Positions 26,365 through 34,150 of a stretch of DNA of 64,000 nt are shown one piece after another. Made by a program: the position numbers and the translations under genes. The stretch's first letter is position 1. Each line of letters begins with the position of its first letter. The notes under the pieces are model-generated. The model worked only from the letters and a program-made list of their open reading frames with translations, was not told the origin of the DNA and did not search any database. Source of the stretch: Caulobacteraceae bacterium (lineage in GTDB: Bacteria > Pseudomonadota > Alphaproteobacteria > Caulobacterales > Caulobacteraceae). The stretch spans positions 62,001 to 126,000 of the forward strand of contig CANJLH010000001.1 of assembly GCA_947475415.1 (NCBI GenBank), in the 5' to 3' direction.

Positions 26365-28059
26365 ATGAGCAGACGGCGATTTGAATTCAGGGTCCGCGCG
26401 GCGTGGTTCATCCCGCTGATGGCGGTGATTACGATCACCCTGGGGACCTTGGCTTGGATCGACCAGGGTCAGAACTTCGTGGACGCGCTCTATCGCGCCG
26501 CGGCGCTGTTTTCCTACAACGACGTCTACGGCGGGGGCTCGCCGCTGAAGGACCCGCGTATCCAGGTCGCGCGCTGGATCGGCCTGGTGGTGGTGTTCAG
26601 CGCCGCCTTCCTGGCGCTCGGCGCGCTATTACAGCAGCAGTTGGCGCTGATTGTCGCGCGGGGCCTGCCCCAGGATGTGGTGATCATCGGCAGCGACCCC
26701 ATCGCCGGATCCGCCTTCGAGGCCGCCCGCAGCCATGAGAAAAGCGCGCTCTGGCTGGGCGCGGAGGCGCTGTCCACATCCACGATCCGATACATCGCGC
26801 TGGCCTGGCCGGCGGGGGATCATGCGCGGATGGTGCGCGAACACGCGATGGAGGCCAAACATATCCTGATCGCCGAGGCCGAATGCGCCAAAGCCCTGGT
26901 CCTGGCGCGGGCCGCACGCGAGGCCGCGCCAGACGCGTGGATCACCGTGCTCGTGCACGATGTGCGGCTGGCGGAGGACGCGGCGGCGACCCTCAATCAG
27001 GCCCGCACTCGAGTGATGTCTCAGGCGGCGGTTTCGGCGCGTGCGCTGACTATCGAACACCCGCCGTTCCTGATCGCCAAGGAGCTGGGGCATGATCGAA
27101 TCCATGCCCTGATCGTCGGCTTTGGACGCACAGGCCAGGCGATCGCCCGCGATCTGATCGTCAATTGCCGCACCACCTACCTGAAAACACCTCGGATCAC
27201 CGTCATCGACCCCAACGCCACTGCCCTGGAGGGCGTGTTTCGGGTTCGGGCGCCGGAGGCTGACCGGGCGGCGGAGTTTGAGTTTATCAACGGACGGATC
27301 GATTCCAGCGCGATTTCCCCGGACCCGTCGGCGCTCGCGCGAACCGTGGCGGCGGCGGGTCCGATCACTACCGCCTATGTCTGTCTTACCCACGACACCC
27401 AGGTGCTGGCGGCCGCCGGCATGCTGCAGGCCCTGACCCGGGCTGTGGACATCGGCCAGCCGTCGATCTTCGTGCGCCTTCGCGATAGCGCCTCGGTCGG
27501 TGCGCCCGGCGGGGAACGCAGGGGCCTGGACGCCCTGATTCCCTTCGGCGACCTGGATGCGATCCTGGATGCCAGCGAGTTCCTCAACGACGCGCCGGAC
27601 GCCGCCGCCCGCACTTTCAACGAGGCCTACCGTAGGGGGTTGCCCGAGGCGGCCCGCGAGGACCCGGTCAACCGCTCCGGATATCCGTGGGACCGCCTTG
27701 ACGAAACCTTCCGTCAGGCCAACCGCGACGTGGCCGCCCACGTCGCCGCCAAACTCGCCAGCGCCAATATCGACCCCGCCCTGTGGCGCGGTCTGCGAAC
27801 TCTACCGAAACTGACCGAGGGCGCGCTCTACAACAACGCCGAAGAACTGGAGCGGCTGTCAGAACTGGAACATGAACGCTGGAACGCCCAGCGGCGCATG
27901 GATGGCTGGCGCTGGACTTCCGAGCCGAAGAAGGACGACCTTCGCCGCCTGCATCCGTCCCTGGTCGATTACGACCAGCTCACCGACGAGGTGAAGGAAT
28001 ATGACCGCGGCAATGTCCGCGAAACTCAGGCGGCGTGCTGGCCCGGCCGAACCGCATGA
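26365..28059 (+). CDS. Two-TM membrane protein with TrkA_N-type Rossmann domains and C-terminal RyR domain
   Basis: This encodes 564 residues from ATG 26365 (GGGGGGAG upstream). TM1 (about 14-33) and TM2 (71-89) flank a 37-residue loop (FSYNDVYGGG) that resembles a channel re-entrant region but lacks a potassium filter. Two Rossmann units follow: VVIIGSDPIAGSA (105-117) and the classical ALIVGFGRTGQAIA (about 246-259). The C-terminus (about 490-555) matches the ryanodine-receptor RyR repeat: LSELEHERWNAQRRMDGW, then LHPSLVDYDQL and EYDRGNV. Bacterial RyR-TrkA_N proteins are predicted NAD(P)- or nucleotide-sensing channels. It converges on a TIR-domain gene with seven bases between stops. Confidence 0.88.
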   Translation: MSRRRFEFRVRAAWFIPLMAVITITLGTLAWIDQGQNFVDALYRAAALFSYNDVYGGGSPLKDPRIQVARWIGLVVVFSAAFLALGALLQQQLALIVARGLPQDVVIIGSDPIAGSAFEAARSHEKSALWLGAEALSTSTIRYIALAWPAGDHARMVREHAMEAKHILIAEAECAKALVLARAAREAAPDAWITVLVHDVRLAEDAAATLNQARTRVMSQAAVSARALTIEHPPFLIAKELGHDRIHALIVGFGRTGQAIARDLIVNCRTTYLKTPRITVIDPNATALEGVFRVRAPEADRAAEFEFINGRIDSSAISPDPSALARTVAAAGPITTAYVCLTHDTQVLAAAGMLQALTRAVDIGQPSIFVRLRDSASVGAPGGERRGLDALIPFGDLDAILDASEFLNDAPDAAARTFNEAYRRGLPEAAREDPVNRSGYPWDRLDETFRQANRDVAAHVAAKLASANIDPALWRGLRTLPKLTEGALYNNAEELERLSELEHERWNAQRRMDGWRWTSEPKKDDLRRLHPSLVDYDQLTDEVKEYDRGNVRETQAACWPGRTA

Positions 28060-28066
28060 GACGGCT

Positions 28067-29026
28067 TCAGTAGGGCACGTCCTCGACGTGCTTCTTCTTC
28101 ACCGGCTTCGGCTTGGCGCGCGCTGCGGGCTTGGCGACCGGCGCGGGCGTCTCCGCCGTCAGGGTGGCGTTGAGATCCCCGGCCGGCGCGGCGTCCATCG
28201 TCTCAAGCGGCTCCGTGGGTAGAGACTTGGCGTCTACCGGCGCTGGCGTGGGTGTGGAGACCACGATGTCGACCGCCGATGCGCCGCCGGATTTGGCGGT
28301 GGCGACCGCAGGTTTATGCGCAGAGCGTCCGCCGGAAAGGGTGAACCAGGCGATGGCCGCCACCATCACTAGCGCCGCCGCCGCGATCCAAAGGCCGATG
28401 CCGCCCTTGGATTTCGGCTTGGCCGCTACGGGATCCTTGACTGGATCCGCAACCGATGCGGCCGGCGGCGCTTTCGCCACAGCGGTAGCTTCAGGCGTCG
28501 CGGCGAGCGCCGCGGCCACCTCCTGCACGCGTGGGTTTTCCTCGGGTGCGTCGGGCTGCTTCGGCTCGGTTGGCGCGACAAGCGGTAAAGGCGAGCTGGT
28601 GACCGTTCCCGGACTTGGATTCACCGGCGCCGGCAGCGCCTGGGAAAGCCGCTCGCTCAACTGGTCCATAGCCGCTTCCCAACCGGCGAAGAAGTCCACC
28701 CATTGGCGCGTCGCGAACTCATAGGCGAAGGCTTCGTTGGGGGTGACGTCTTCCACCCGCAGCGGCACGACGATCAGCCGCTCCTGGCTGGCCAATGCCA
28801 GCTCCTTGGTCATTTCCTCGGAATTGTTGGAATTGGCGGTGAAGACCAGCAGCAGGATCTTGGCCCGGCGGATCGCGCGCACGATGGCTACCTGGAAGTT
28901 CTCCCCGGGCGCGATGTCGCGCAGGGAAATCCAGCACTTGAAGCCGCGGGCCTCCAGCGCCTTGCAAAGCGTGCTGGCGACCTTGCGGTCCTCAGAGGCG
29001 AAACTGATGAAGATACTCGCGTCCAT
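28067..29026 (-). CDS. TIR-domain protein with membrane anchor
   Basis: This is a 319-residue protein. Residues 1-130 form a TIR domain: IFISFASEDRKVA is box 1, GFKCWISLRDIAPGENF is box 2, and Glu75 in EEMTKELALA aligns with the catalytic NADase Glu. A Pro/Ala-rich linker (131-205) leads to one TM helix (about 209-230) and a 90-residue Pro/Ala/Lys tail. The TIR domain would be cytosolic and the tail periplasmic. Bacterial TIR domains cleave NAD+ or make cyclic ADP-ribose signals, often in anti-phage defence. The convergent RyR-TrkA_N protein is a plausible partner. The protein could instead be a housekeeping scaffold. Confidence 0.88.
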   Translation of the reverse strand: MDASIFISFASEDRKVASTLCKALEARGFKCWISLRDIAPGENFQVAIVRAIRRAKILLLVFTANSNNSEEMTKELALASQERLIVVPLRVEDVTPNEAFAYEFATRQWVDFFAGWEAAMDQLSERLSQALPAPVNPSPGTVTSSPLPLVAPTEPKQPDAPEENPRVQEVAAALAATPEATAVAKAPPAASVADPVKDPVAAKPKSKGGIGLWIAAAALVMVAAIAWFTLSGGRSAHKPAVATAKSGGASAVDIVVSTPTPAPVDAKSLPTEPLETMDAAPAGDLNATLTAETPAPVAKPAARAKPKPVKKKHVEDVPY

Positions 29027-29137
29027 CCCCGCCCCAGGCCACGCCGGCTAAAAAGCGCGGCAACATAAGCGGCGGTCAAGCCGCGAAGCAACCCCCCGTC
29101 TCCCGTTGGTTTCCCAGCGGACCACCGGGGTCCGAGA

Positions 29138-29167
29138 AGCAAGAAAGGCGGCCCCGAAGGACCGCCT
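29138..29167 (-). terminator. Strong intrinsic terminator on the minus strand
   Basis: Read on the minus strand, AGGCGGTCC pairs with GGGCCGCCT across a TTCG tetraloop (nine pairs, one G-U), followed directly by TTTCTTGCTT. This is a textbook Rho-independent terminator. It lies 111 bp upstream of the TIR start and 336 bp beyond the APH-like stop, so it ends either a long 3' UTR of that gene or a small RNA in between. Confidence 0.8.
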
Positions 29168-29503
29168 CTGCCGCCTCTGTCTCATTCGCGCAGAATCTTC
29201 GCAGATTCTGGAGGCGCCGCGTGGCCCCACGCCCTGACGGCCAGACTGTGGCCGCCGTTGGGCCTACTATTCCCCCGAGCGCCTCAATTCGCAACGAAGA
29301 TGGCGCCTCGGGCGACAATCAGTTGGCGAGTGTGCTCTTGAAACCACGCTGCCCCCAAAGGGCCTCATTCCGGGCATTGTCGCGCCACAGGCGCTCACCA
29401 AAAGAGCTGTGTCGGCTGATCGGAACCGGTTTGGACCCTGAACAGCCCCCCCAGCCCCCCAGATCGGGCGCGGTCAGCCGACAACCCTTCCCGACAAGCT
29501 GTG
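29168..29503 (-). other. 336-bp gene-free stretch; possible small RNA ending at the terminator
   Basis: I see no convincing protein gene here on either strand. Two further minus-strand hairpins precede the terminator: CAGAATC/GATTCTG at 29191-29210 (six-base loop), and GGCCA/TGGCC at 29240-29254. A homopolymeric C-rich patch (plus strand) lies at 29445-29460. The hairpin series plus terminator is how a small RNA gene looks. I could not match it to tmRNA, 6S, SRP or RNase P sequences that I know. Confidence 0.3.
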
Positions 29504-30796
29504 CTACTGAAACGGCCCCTCCCGCAACAGGCGACCCAGGTCGTGGCGGCGCCACAGGTTGAGGAAGTTGATCGTGACCTTCAATTGCACGCGCGCCGTC
29601 TCATTGACGGTGAACAGGGGGTCAAAGCGATCGACGGCGACAGAGGGATCAGGCACCTCGCTCAGGATGGCGCGCGGCGCGACCAGGGAGGAAAGCCCCG
29701 ACACCAACATGTCGAGATCGAGATGCTGCTCAAGTTCGGCCTTGTTGAGGACCGGCCCTCCGGCGCGGGCATAATCCGCGATGAAGAGTTCCACCAGTTC
29801 GTCCAGATGCCGGTCCAGCATGTCCGGCTCCGCACACCCCAGCGAGCCCCAGATCGTACGGCTCACGTGCATCTGCCCGACATTGGCCCAGTCGATCAGC
29901 CCGCATTTCAACGTCCCGTCCGGCTCGCGCCAGAACCAGCCATTGTCGATGTTGGCGTTCCAGTGGCACAGCGCGATCATGTCCGGTTGGGCGTAGCGGA
30001 ATCGGCTGATCGCGTCCTGCTGCGCAATCAGCATCGGCGCGTCGGCTCGAAAACCGTCAAGGAATGCGGTGTCAGCCAGGTGCTCCGGCACAAGGTGCGG
30101 ATACTTCTCGATGAAGTCCGCGAGGCGGTGGACCCGCATGGCGAGCCCCGCCTCATCGAAGCGATTGCGACGGCCTGCCAGCTTTTCCATATCGAGCGGA
30201 AAGTCGCGCTCCACCACATCGCCCAGCCGCCCTGACTTATGGGTCCCCGAAAGCAGCGCCAGGGTGGAAATCAGCACGCGGTAATGTTCCAGCGGCTCAG
30301 GCAGAATGTGGTCCATGCACTTGTGATGATGCGGCTCGACACGCCCTTCACCGTAAGGAATCCGCGCGCTGACGATGATGCCGCTACCCGAGGCATGATT
30401 GAAATCAGCGTAGACGCATTTCGGCGCGGCGACCGGGAAGGTCGGATCGCGCGACAGGTTGGCCAGCCGCACCTCAGCCTCCATGTCGAACCGCACGCGG
30501 TCGCGGGTCTTGTCGGTTAGGCTGCGCGAGAATTTCACGAACAGATCGCGCGAGAGGCCAGGATCGTCCCGCTCATAGGCGACCGAGAGCATCGCCTTCG
30601 TACCGGTCCCGCCAACCATCCATTCGTCGAGGCGGGTGATCTCGCTGACTCTGTTGTCGTGGGCGAGCGCGCCGCTGGCGCCGAAGGCGCGGGTCAGGAA
30701 CTCGGCCCCGCCCGACCGGAGCGCCTCGGGGTGAGCAGGAAGGTCCAGGCCCAGCAGGTCGCCCCGAGCCCAGTCATCGATCGTGCTTTCAGTCAT
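29504..30796 (-). CDS. APH-fold phosphotransferase-like protein with Asp-to-Asn catalytic change
   Basis: This is a 430-residue kinase-fold protein. The hinge and C-lobe are recognisable (GTHKSGRLGDVVERDFPLD; CGLIDWANVGQ as the metal-binding segment). The catalytic loop, normally HGDxxxxN, reads HWNANIDN. His and the terminal Asn are kept but the base Asp is Asn. It may be a pseudokinase, or an enzyme using another base. It is monocistronic on the minus strand, and 92 bp separate it from the divergent small gene at 30889. It is not an aminoglycoside-resistance gene by any evidence here. Confidence 0.8.
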   Translation of the reverse strand: MTESTIDDWARGDLLGLDLPAHPEALRSGGAEFLTRAFGASGALAHDNRVSEITRLDEWMVGGTGTKAMLSVAYERDDPGLSRDLFVKFSRSLTDKTRDRVRFDMEAEVRLANLSRDPTFPVAAPKCVYADFNHASGSGIIVSARIPYGEGRVEPHHHKCMDHILPEPLEHYRVLISTLALLSGTHKSGRLGDVVERDFPLDMEKLAGRRNRFDEAGLAMRVHRLADFIEKYPHLVPEHLADTAFLDGFRADAPMLIAQQDAISRFRYAQPDMIALCHWNANIDNGWFWREPDGTLKCGLIDWANVGQMHVSRTIWGSLGCAEPDMLDRHLDELVELFIADYARAGGPVLNKAELEQHLDLDMLVSGLSSLVAPRAILSEVPDPSVAVDRFDPLFTVNETARVQLKVTINFLNLWRRHDLGRLLREGPFQ

Positions 30797-30888
30797 GGCG
30801 GCTGCGCTAACGTTGAACCGGTCTCGAGCGCAAGCCCCGAAGCCGACGAGGGGTGGCCTGGACGCTTCAGCCGGGCTAACGCATTCAT

Positions 30889-31218
30889 ATGGCGCGCACC
30901 AGGCAAGGCCCCGAGTTGGCTATTGAAGTCGGCGGGGAGCCCTATGTCTGGCGGCTGCAACGCCAGCCGCAGTGGTCTAGTGACGCGGCTGAGTGGCGCG
31001 GCATGGCGATCGCCGTGCGTCATCAGGAGGGTCAGCGTGAGGCCGTCCTGGAGTTTCCGCCCGGCCCGCAGCGCAGGTTCGGCGCACCGCTACTCCAGGC
31101 CTCACACATCGCGCCGGACCTCGTGGCCAAAGCCATCACCTCCGCCATCGCCGCGGGCTGGGAGCCCCTGTCTCGCGGCAAGACGGTGACCATCGTCGTG
31201 GATGCGGCGGGAGGGTGA
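30889..31218 (+). CDS. Small conserved-type hypothetical protein
   Basis: This 109-residue protein has no signal peptide. A beta-rich N-terminal half (LAIEVGGEPYVWRLQRQPQW) is followed by the helix DLVAKAITSAIAAGWEPLSRGK and a final beta-strand TVTIVVDA. The ribosome site is poor. Codon use matches the neighbours, and it ends just before a convergent-type terminator hairpin, which supports it being real. I do not recognise the family. Confidence 0.6.
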   Translation: MARTRQGPELAIEVGGEPYVWRLQRQPQWSSDAAEWRGMAIAVRHQEGQREAVLEFPPGPQRRFGAPLLQASHIAPDLVAKAITSAIAAGWEPLSRGKTVTIVVDAAGG

Positions 31219-31237
31219 GGCGGCATATGCCCCAGGT

Positions 31238-31267
31238 TCCCATTTCGGCGCAGGCCCGAAAATGGGA
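31238..31267. terminator. Bidirectional terminator-like hairpin
   Basis: TCCCATTTCGG pairs with CCGAAAATGGGA across a seven-base loop, with a single-base bulge. It lies between the stops of two convergent genes (31218 and 31281). The A- and T-rich stem bases could serve as U-tracts for both strands. Confidence 0.55.
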
Positions 31268-31280
31268 CATCGGAAGCAAC

Positions 31281-31631
31281 TCAGAGACGGCAATCCGCAG
31301 TCGAAGTTGTATAACGGACCCCAAAGAGGTTCGTCTGTTTGACGACTTCGATTTTGTCGCCTGCTTTGCAAGTTGTTGGCGCCAAGAGCTCAGCCGAAAC
31401 CCGTTTGCCGTCCAGGAGCACGGTGACCGTGTAGCTGACGCCAGTATCGCCCATGTGGACGGTTGTGCGTTCGACGGTGCCGATACGCCTCTCAAACTTG
31501 AGTGCAAACATGTCGGCAGAAAACAGCAGTGCGAGAACGCATGCTGCTGAGAATCCAAAAAACACCGGGCGCAATTCAATCCAGCGCCCAAGGGGCTTTC
31601 CAATCGCACGCGTGAAGCTGAAATTGGCCAT
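31281..31631 (-). CDS. Single-TM membrane-anchored hypothetical protein
   Basis: This encodes 116 residues from the ATG at 31631; the longer frame from 31733 lacks family-like sequence. A basic N-terminus leads into one TM (about 22-42, FFGFSAACVLALLFSADMF). The C-terminal 70 residues are beta-rich and read like a small periplasmic barrel (TVTVLLDGKRVSAELLAPTTC, then CKAGDKIEVVKQT). Two Cys (in PTTCKAG and at the end, ADCRL) could form a disulfide. The gene is visibly more AT-rich than its neighbours, which suggests recent acquisition. The function is unknown. Confidence 0.62.
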   Translation of the reverse strand: MANFSFTRAIGKPLGRWIELRPVFFGFSAACVLALLFSADMFALKFERRIGTVERTTVHMGDTGVSYTVTVLLDGKRVSAELLAPTTCKAGDKIEVVKQTNLFGVRYTTSTADCRL

Positions 31632-31790
31632 GTGTCCCAATCTAGGGGGTGGGATATTTTTGGCAACGGATGGCCAACTCACCATGGAGAGGGGGTCGGC
31701 CGTTAGTCGTCCTGAACTTCTGAGATGGCGCAAAACCGGTCAGCGCTTCAAAAGCGACATCTGGCAACCGCCTTGCCTTACGATGCCCCC

Positions 31791-32165
31791 CTACGCCGTC
31801 ACCGCCCCGCTCTTGACCGCATCGATGGTCGCTTGCACCGCCCGGCGCTCCGTATCCAGATCCTCCAGCCGCCGGGTCAGACGCTGCAGCGCCAGGCAGG
31901 TGACGTCGCGGGCGTCGGCGGTCTCGGCGCTGTTGAGGATGTCCTCGATGTCCGGCAGGGAGAGGCCGGCGCTGCGCAATTGAGTGATTTGCGACAGCCG
32001 GCGCTGGGCGCGCTGGTCGAAGCGGCGCGCATTTTGCCGATCGCGCACCGCCTGGATCAGGCCACGCTCCTCATAATAGCGGATCGCCCGCGGGGTCAGA
32101 CCCAGCCTGCGGGTCAAATCGCTGATCGAGGCGAAGCCGCCGACCGAGCGCGCGGCCTGCATCAT
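31791..32165 (-). CDS. MerR-family transcription regulator
   Basis: This is a 124-residue MerR protein. The winged helix ISDLTRRLGLTPRAIRYYEERGLIQ (about 14-38) is canonical. Residues 50-115 form the dimerising coiled coil, and there is no Cys-rich metal loop. Its ATG overlaps the pccA stop in an ATGA, so it is translated from the carboxylase mRNA. MerR regulators of this size (LiuR-like) control branched-chain amino acid and propionate catabolism in proteobacteria, which fits the operon. Confidence 0.88.
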   Translation of the reverse strand: MMQAARSVGGFASISDLTRRLGLTPRAIRYYEERGLIQAVRDRQNARRFDQRAQRRLSQITQLRSAGLSLPDIEDILNSAETADARDVTCLALQRLTRRLEDLDTERRAVQATIDAVKSGAVTA

Positions 32166-34141
32166 GCGAACTCCACCAGCACCTCGTCGGCGGCCACCGA
32201 GTCACCGGCCTTGGGTCCCACCAGCTTCACCACCCCGTCCCGTTCGGCGCGGATGATGTTCTGCATCTTCATGGCCTCGACGATCGCCACCTGCTGGCCG
32301 GAGGTCACCGCTTGACCCACCTCCACGTCCAGGCTGACCAATAGGCCCGGCATCGGCGACAGGATCATCTTCGAGGTGTCCGCCGCCTGTTTGGGCGGCA
32401 GCTTTTCGTGCAGCTCGGCCTGGCGCGGGCTCAGCACCAGCACATGGGCCTGGGCCGCCCGATGACGAACGATGAAACCCTCAGCCGCCGGTTTCACCTG
32501 GGCGGTGAAGTCATGACCGTGCAAAGAACCGCGGAAATTGGCTTCGCCGGGCTTCCAGCGCACGCCGGTCAGGCTGAGCTTGCGGCCCTCCTGCTGGAAC
32601 TCGACGCTGAAGTCGCGCCCGCCGTTGGTCAGGCGCACCATCCGCCGCTCGCCGTTCTCGATCACCACCCAGTCCTGGCGCAGCAGTTGCGGCGCGGAGC
32701 GGGCGGTGAGGATGCGGTGCATAGCGCAGCCTACCGCCGCCATCAGGTCGCGCTGGAATTCGGTGGGAACCGTGCCGTGGAAGCCGTCGGGGAATTCATC
32801 CTTGATGTAGTTGGTGGACAGTTCACCGGACCGGAACCGCGCCTGGTCCATCACCGCAGCCAGGAAGGGAATGTTCTGACCCAGCCCTTCGATGTGGAAA
32901 TCCTCTAGCGCCCGGCCCATGGCGTCGATAGCCTGCAGCCGATCCGGCCCCCAGGTGGAGAGCTTGGAGATCATCGGGTCATAGAACATCGAGATCTCGT
33001 CGCCCTCGCGGACGCCGGCGTCGTTGCGCACCTTGATCGGGCCCTGGTCATCCTCGGCTGGCGGGGAATAGCGCACCAGCCGGCCGATAGAGGGCAGGAA
33101 GCCGCGGTAGGGATCTTCCGCATAGATGCGGCTTTCCATCGCCCAGCCGTTGATCTTCAGGTCTTCCTGCTTGAACGCCAGCGGCAGACCAGCGGCGGAG
33201 CGGATCATCTGCTCCACCAGGTCCACCCCGGTGATCAGTTCCGTGACCGGATGCTCCACCTGCAGGCGGGTGTTCATCTCCAGGAAGAAGAAGCTCTTGT
33301 CCTGGCCGGCCACGAACTCGACGGTGCCGGCGGAATCGTAGCCCACCGCCTTGGCCAGAGCGACCGCCTGGGCGCCCATGGCCATGCGGGTGTCGTGGTC
33401 CAGCAGCGGTGATGGCGCTTCTTCGATGACCTTCTGGTTGCGGCGCTGGATCGAGCATTCCCGCTCGAACAGGTGCAGCACATTACCGTGCTTGTCCCCC
33501 AGCACCTGGATTTCGATATGGCGCGGATTGACAATGAACTTCTCGATGAAGATCCGATCGTCGCCGAAGCTGGACTTGGCCTCGGCGCGCACCGCCGGGA
33601 AGCCTTCCTCCACGTCCTGGCGGTTCCAGGCGATGCGGATGCCCTTGCCGCCGCCACCGGCCGAGGCCTTCAGCATCACTGGGTAGCCGATCTCCTCGGA
33701 GATCTTGATGGCGTGCGGCACGTCGTCGATCTCGCCCACGTGGCCGGGCACCACGGAGACATTGGCCTTGCCGGCCGCCTTCTTGGATTCGATCTTGTCG
33801 CCCATCGCCTCGATGGCGTGGGGATTGGGGCCGATGAAGACGATGCCTTCGTCAGCCAGCCGCCGGGCGAACCCGGCGTTCTCCGACAGGAAGCCGAAGC
33901 CAGGGTGCACCGCCTCGGCGCCGGTCTCACGACATGCGGCCACGATCTTGTCAGCGACCAGGTAGCTCTCCGACGCCGGCGCCGGGCCAATGAAAACGGT
34001 CTCGTCGGCCATCTCCACGGCCATGGAGTCCGCATCGGCCTCGGAATAGACCACCACAGTGGCGATCCCCAGCCTGCGGCAGGTCTTGATGATGCGGACG
34101 GCGATCTCGCCGCGGTTGGCGATCAGGATCTTTTTGAACAT
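32162..34141 (-). CDS. pccA: Acyl-CoA (propionyl-CoA) carboxylase alpha subunit, biotin-carrying
   Basis: This is a 659-residue protein with biotin carboxylase N-domain (1-115), ATP-grasp (about 115-320, GGGGKGI loop), carboxylase C-domain (about 335-445), linker domain, and a C-terminal biotinyl domain with EAMKMQN (biotin Lys, about 625). It carboxylates biotin with bicarbonate and ATP and passes CO2 to the beta subunit. The start ATG 34141 lies nine bases after the pccB stop. The beta subunit next door and the PccR-type regulator support propionyl-CoA as substrate. Acetyl- or methylcrotonyl-CoA use is less likely. Confidence 0.93.
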   Translation of the reverse strand: MFKKILIANRGEIAVRIIKTCRRLGIATVVVYSEADADSMAVEMADETVFIGPAPASESYLVADKIVAACRETGAEAVHPGFGFLSENAGFARRLADEGIVFIGPNPHAIEAMGDKIESKKAAGKANVSVVPGHVGEIDDVPHAIKISEEIGYPVMLKASAGGGGKGIRIAWNRQDVEEGFPAVRAEAKSSFGDDRIFIEKFIVNPRHIEIQVLGDKHGNVLHLFERECSIQRRNQKVIEEAPSPLLDHDTRMAMGAQAVALAKAVGYDSAGTVEFVAGQDKSFFFLEMNTRLQVEHPVTELITGVDLVEQMIRSAAGLPLAFKQEDLKINGWAMESRIYAEDPYRGFLPSIGRLVRYSPPAEDDQGPIKVRNDAGVREGDEISMFYDPMISKLSTWGPDRLQAIDAMGRALEDFHIEGLGQNIPFLAAVMDQARFRSGELSTNYIKDEFPDGFHGTVPTEFQRDLMAAVGCAMHRILTARSAPQLLRQDWVVIENGERRMVRLTNGGRDFSVEFQQEGRKLSLTGVRWKPGEANFRGSLHGHDFTAQVKPAAEGFIVRHRAAQAHVLVLSPRQAELHEKLPPKQAADTSKMILSPMPGLLVSLDVEVGQAVTSGQQVAIVEAMKMQNIIRAERDGVVKLVGPKAGDSVAADEVLVEFA

Positions 34142-34150
34142 GGCAACCGT

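Noticed and set aside
26629..27741. 370-codon open frame on the minus strand
   Set aside because: Antisense to the RyR-TrkA_N gene; no motifs and a Gly/Arg-rich composition typical of shadow frames.
29168..29503. tmRNA, 6S, SRP or RNase P gene
   Set aside because: The conserved cores of these RNAs as I know them are not present; only unassigned hairpins and a terminator are seen.
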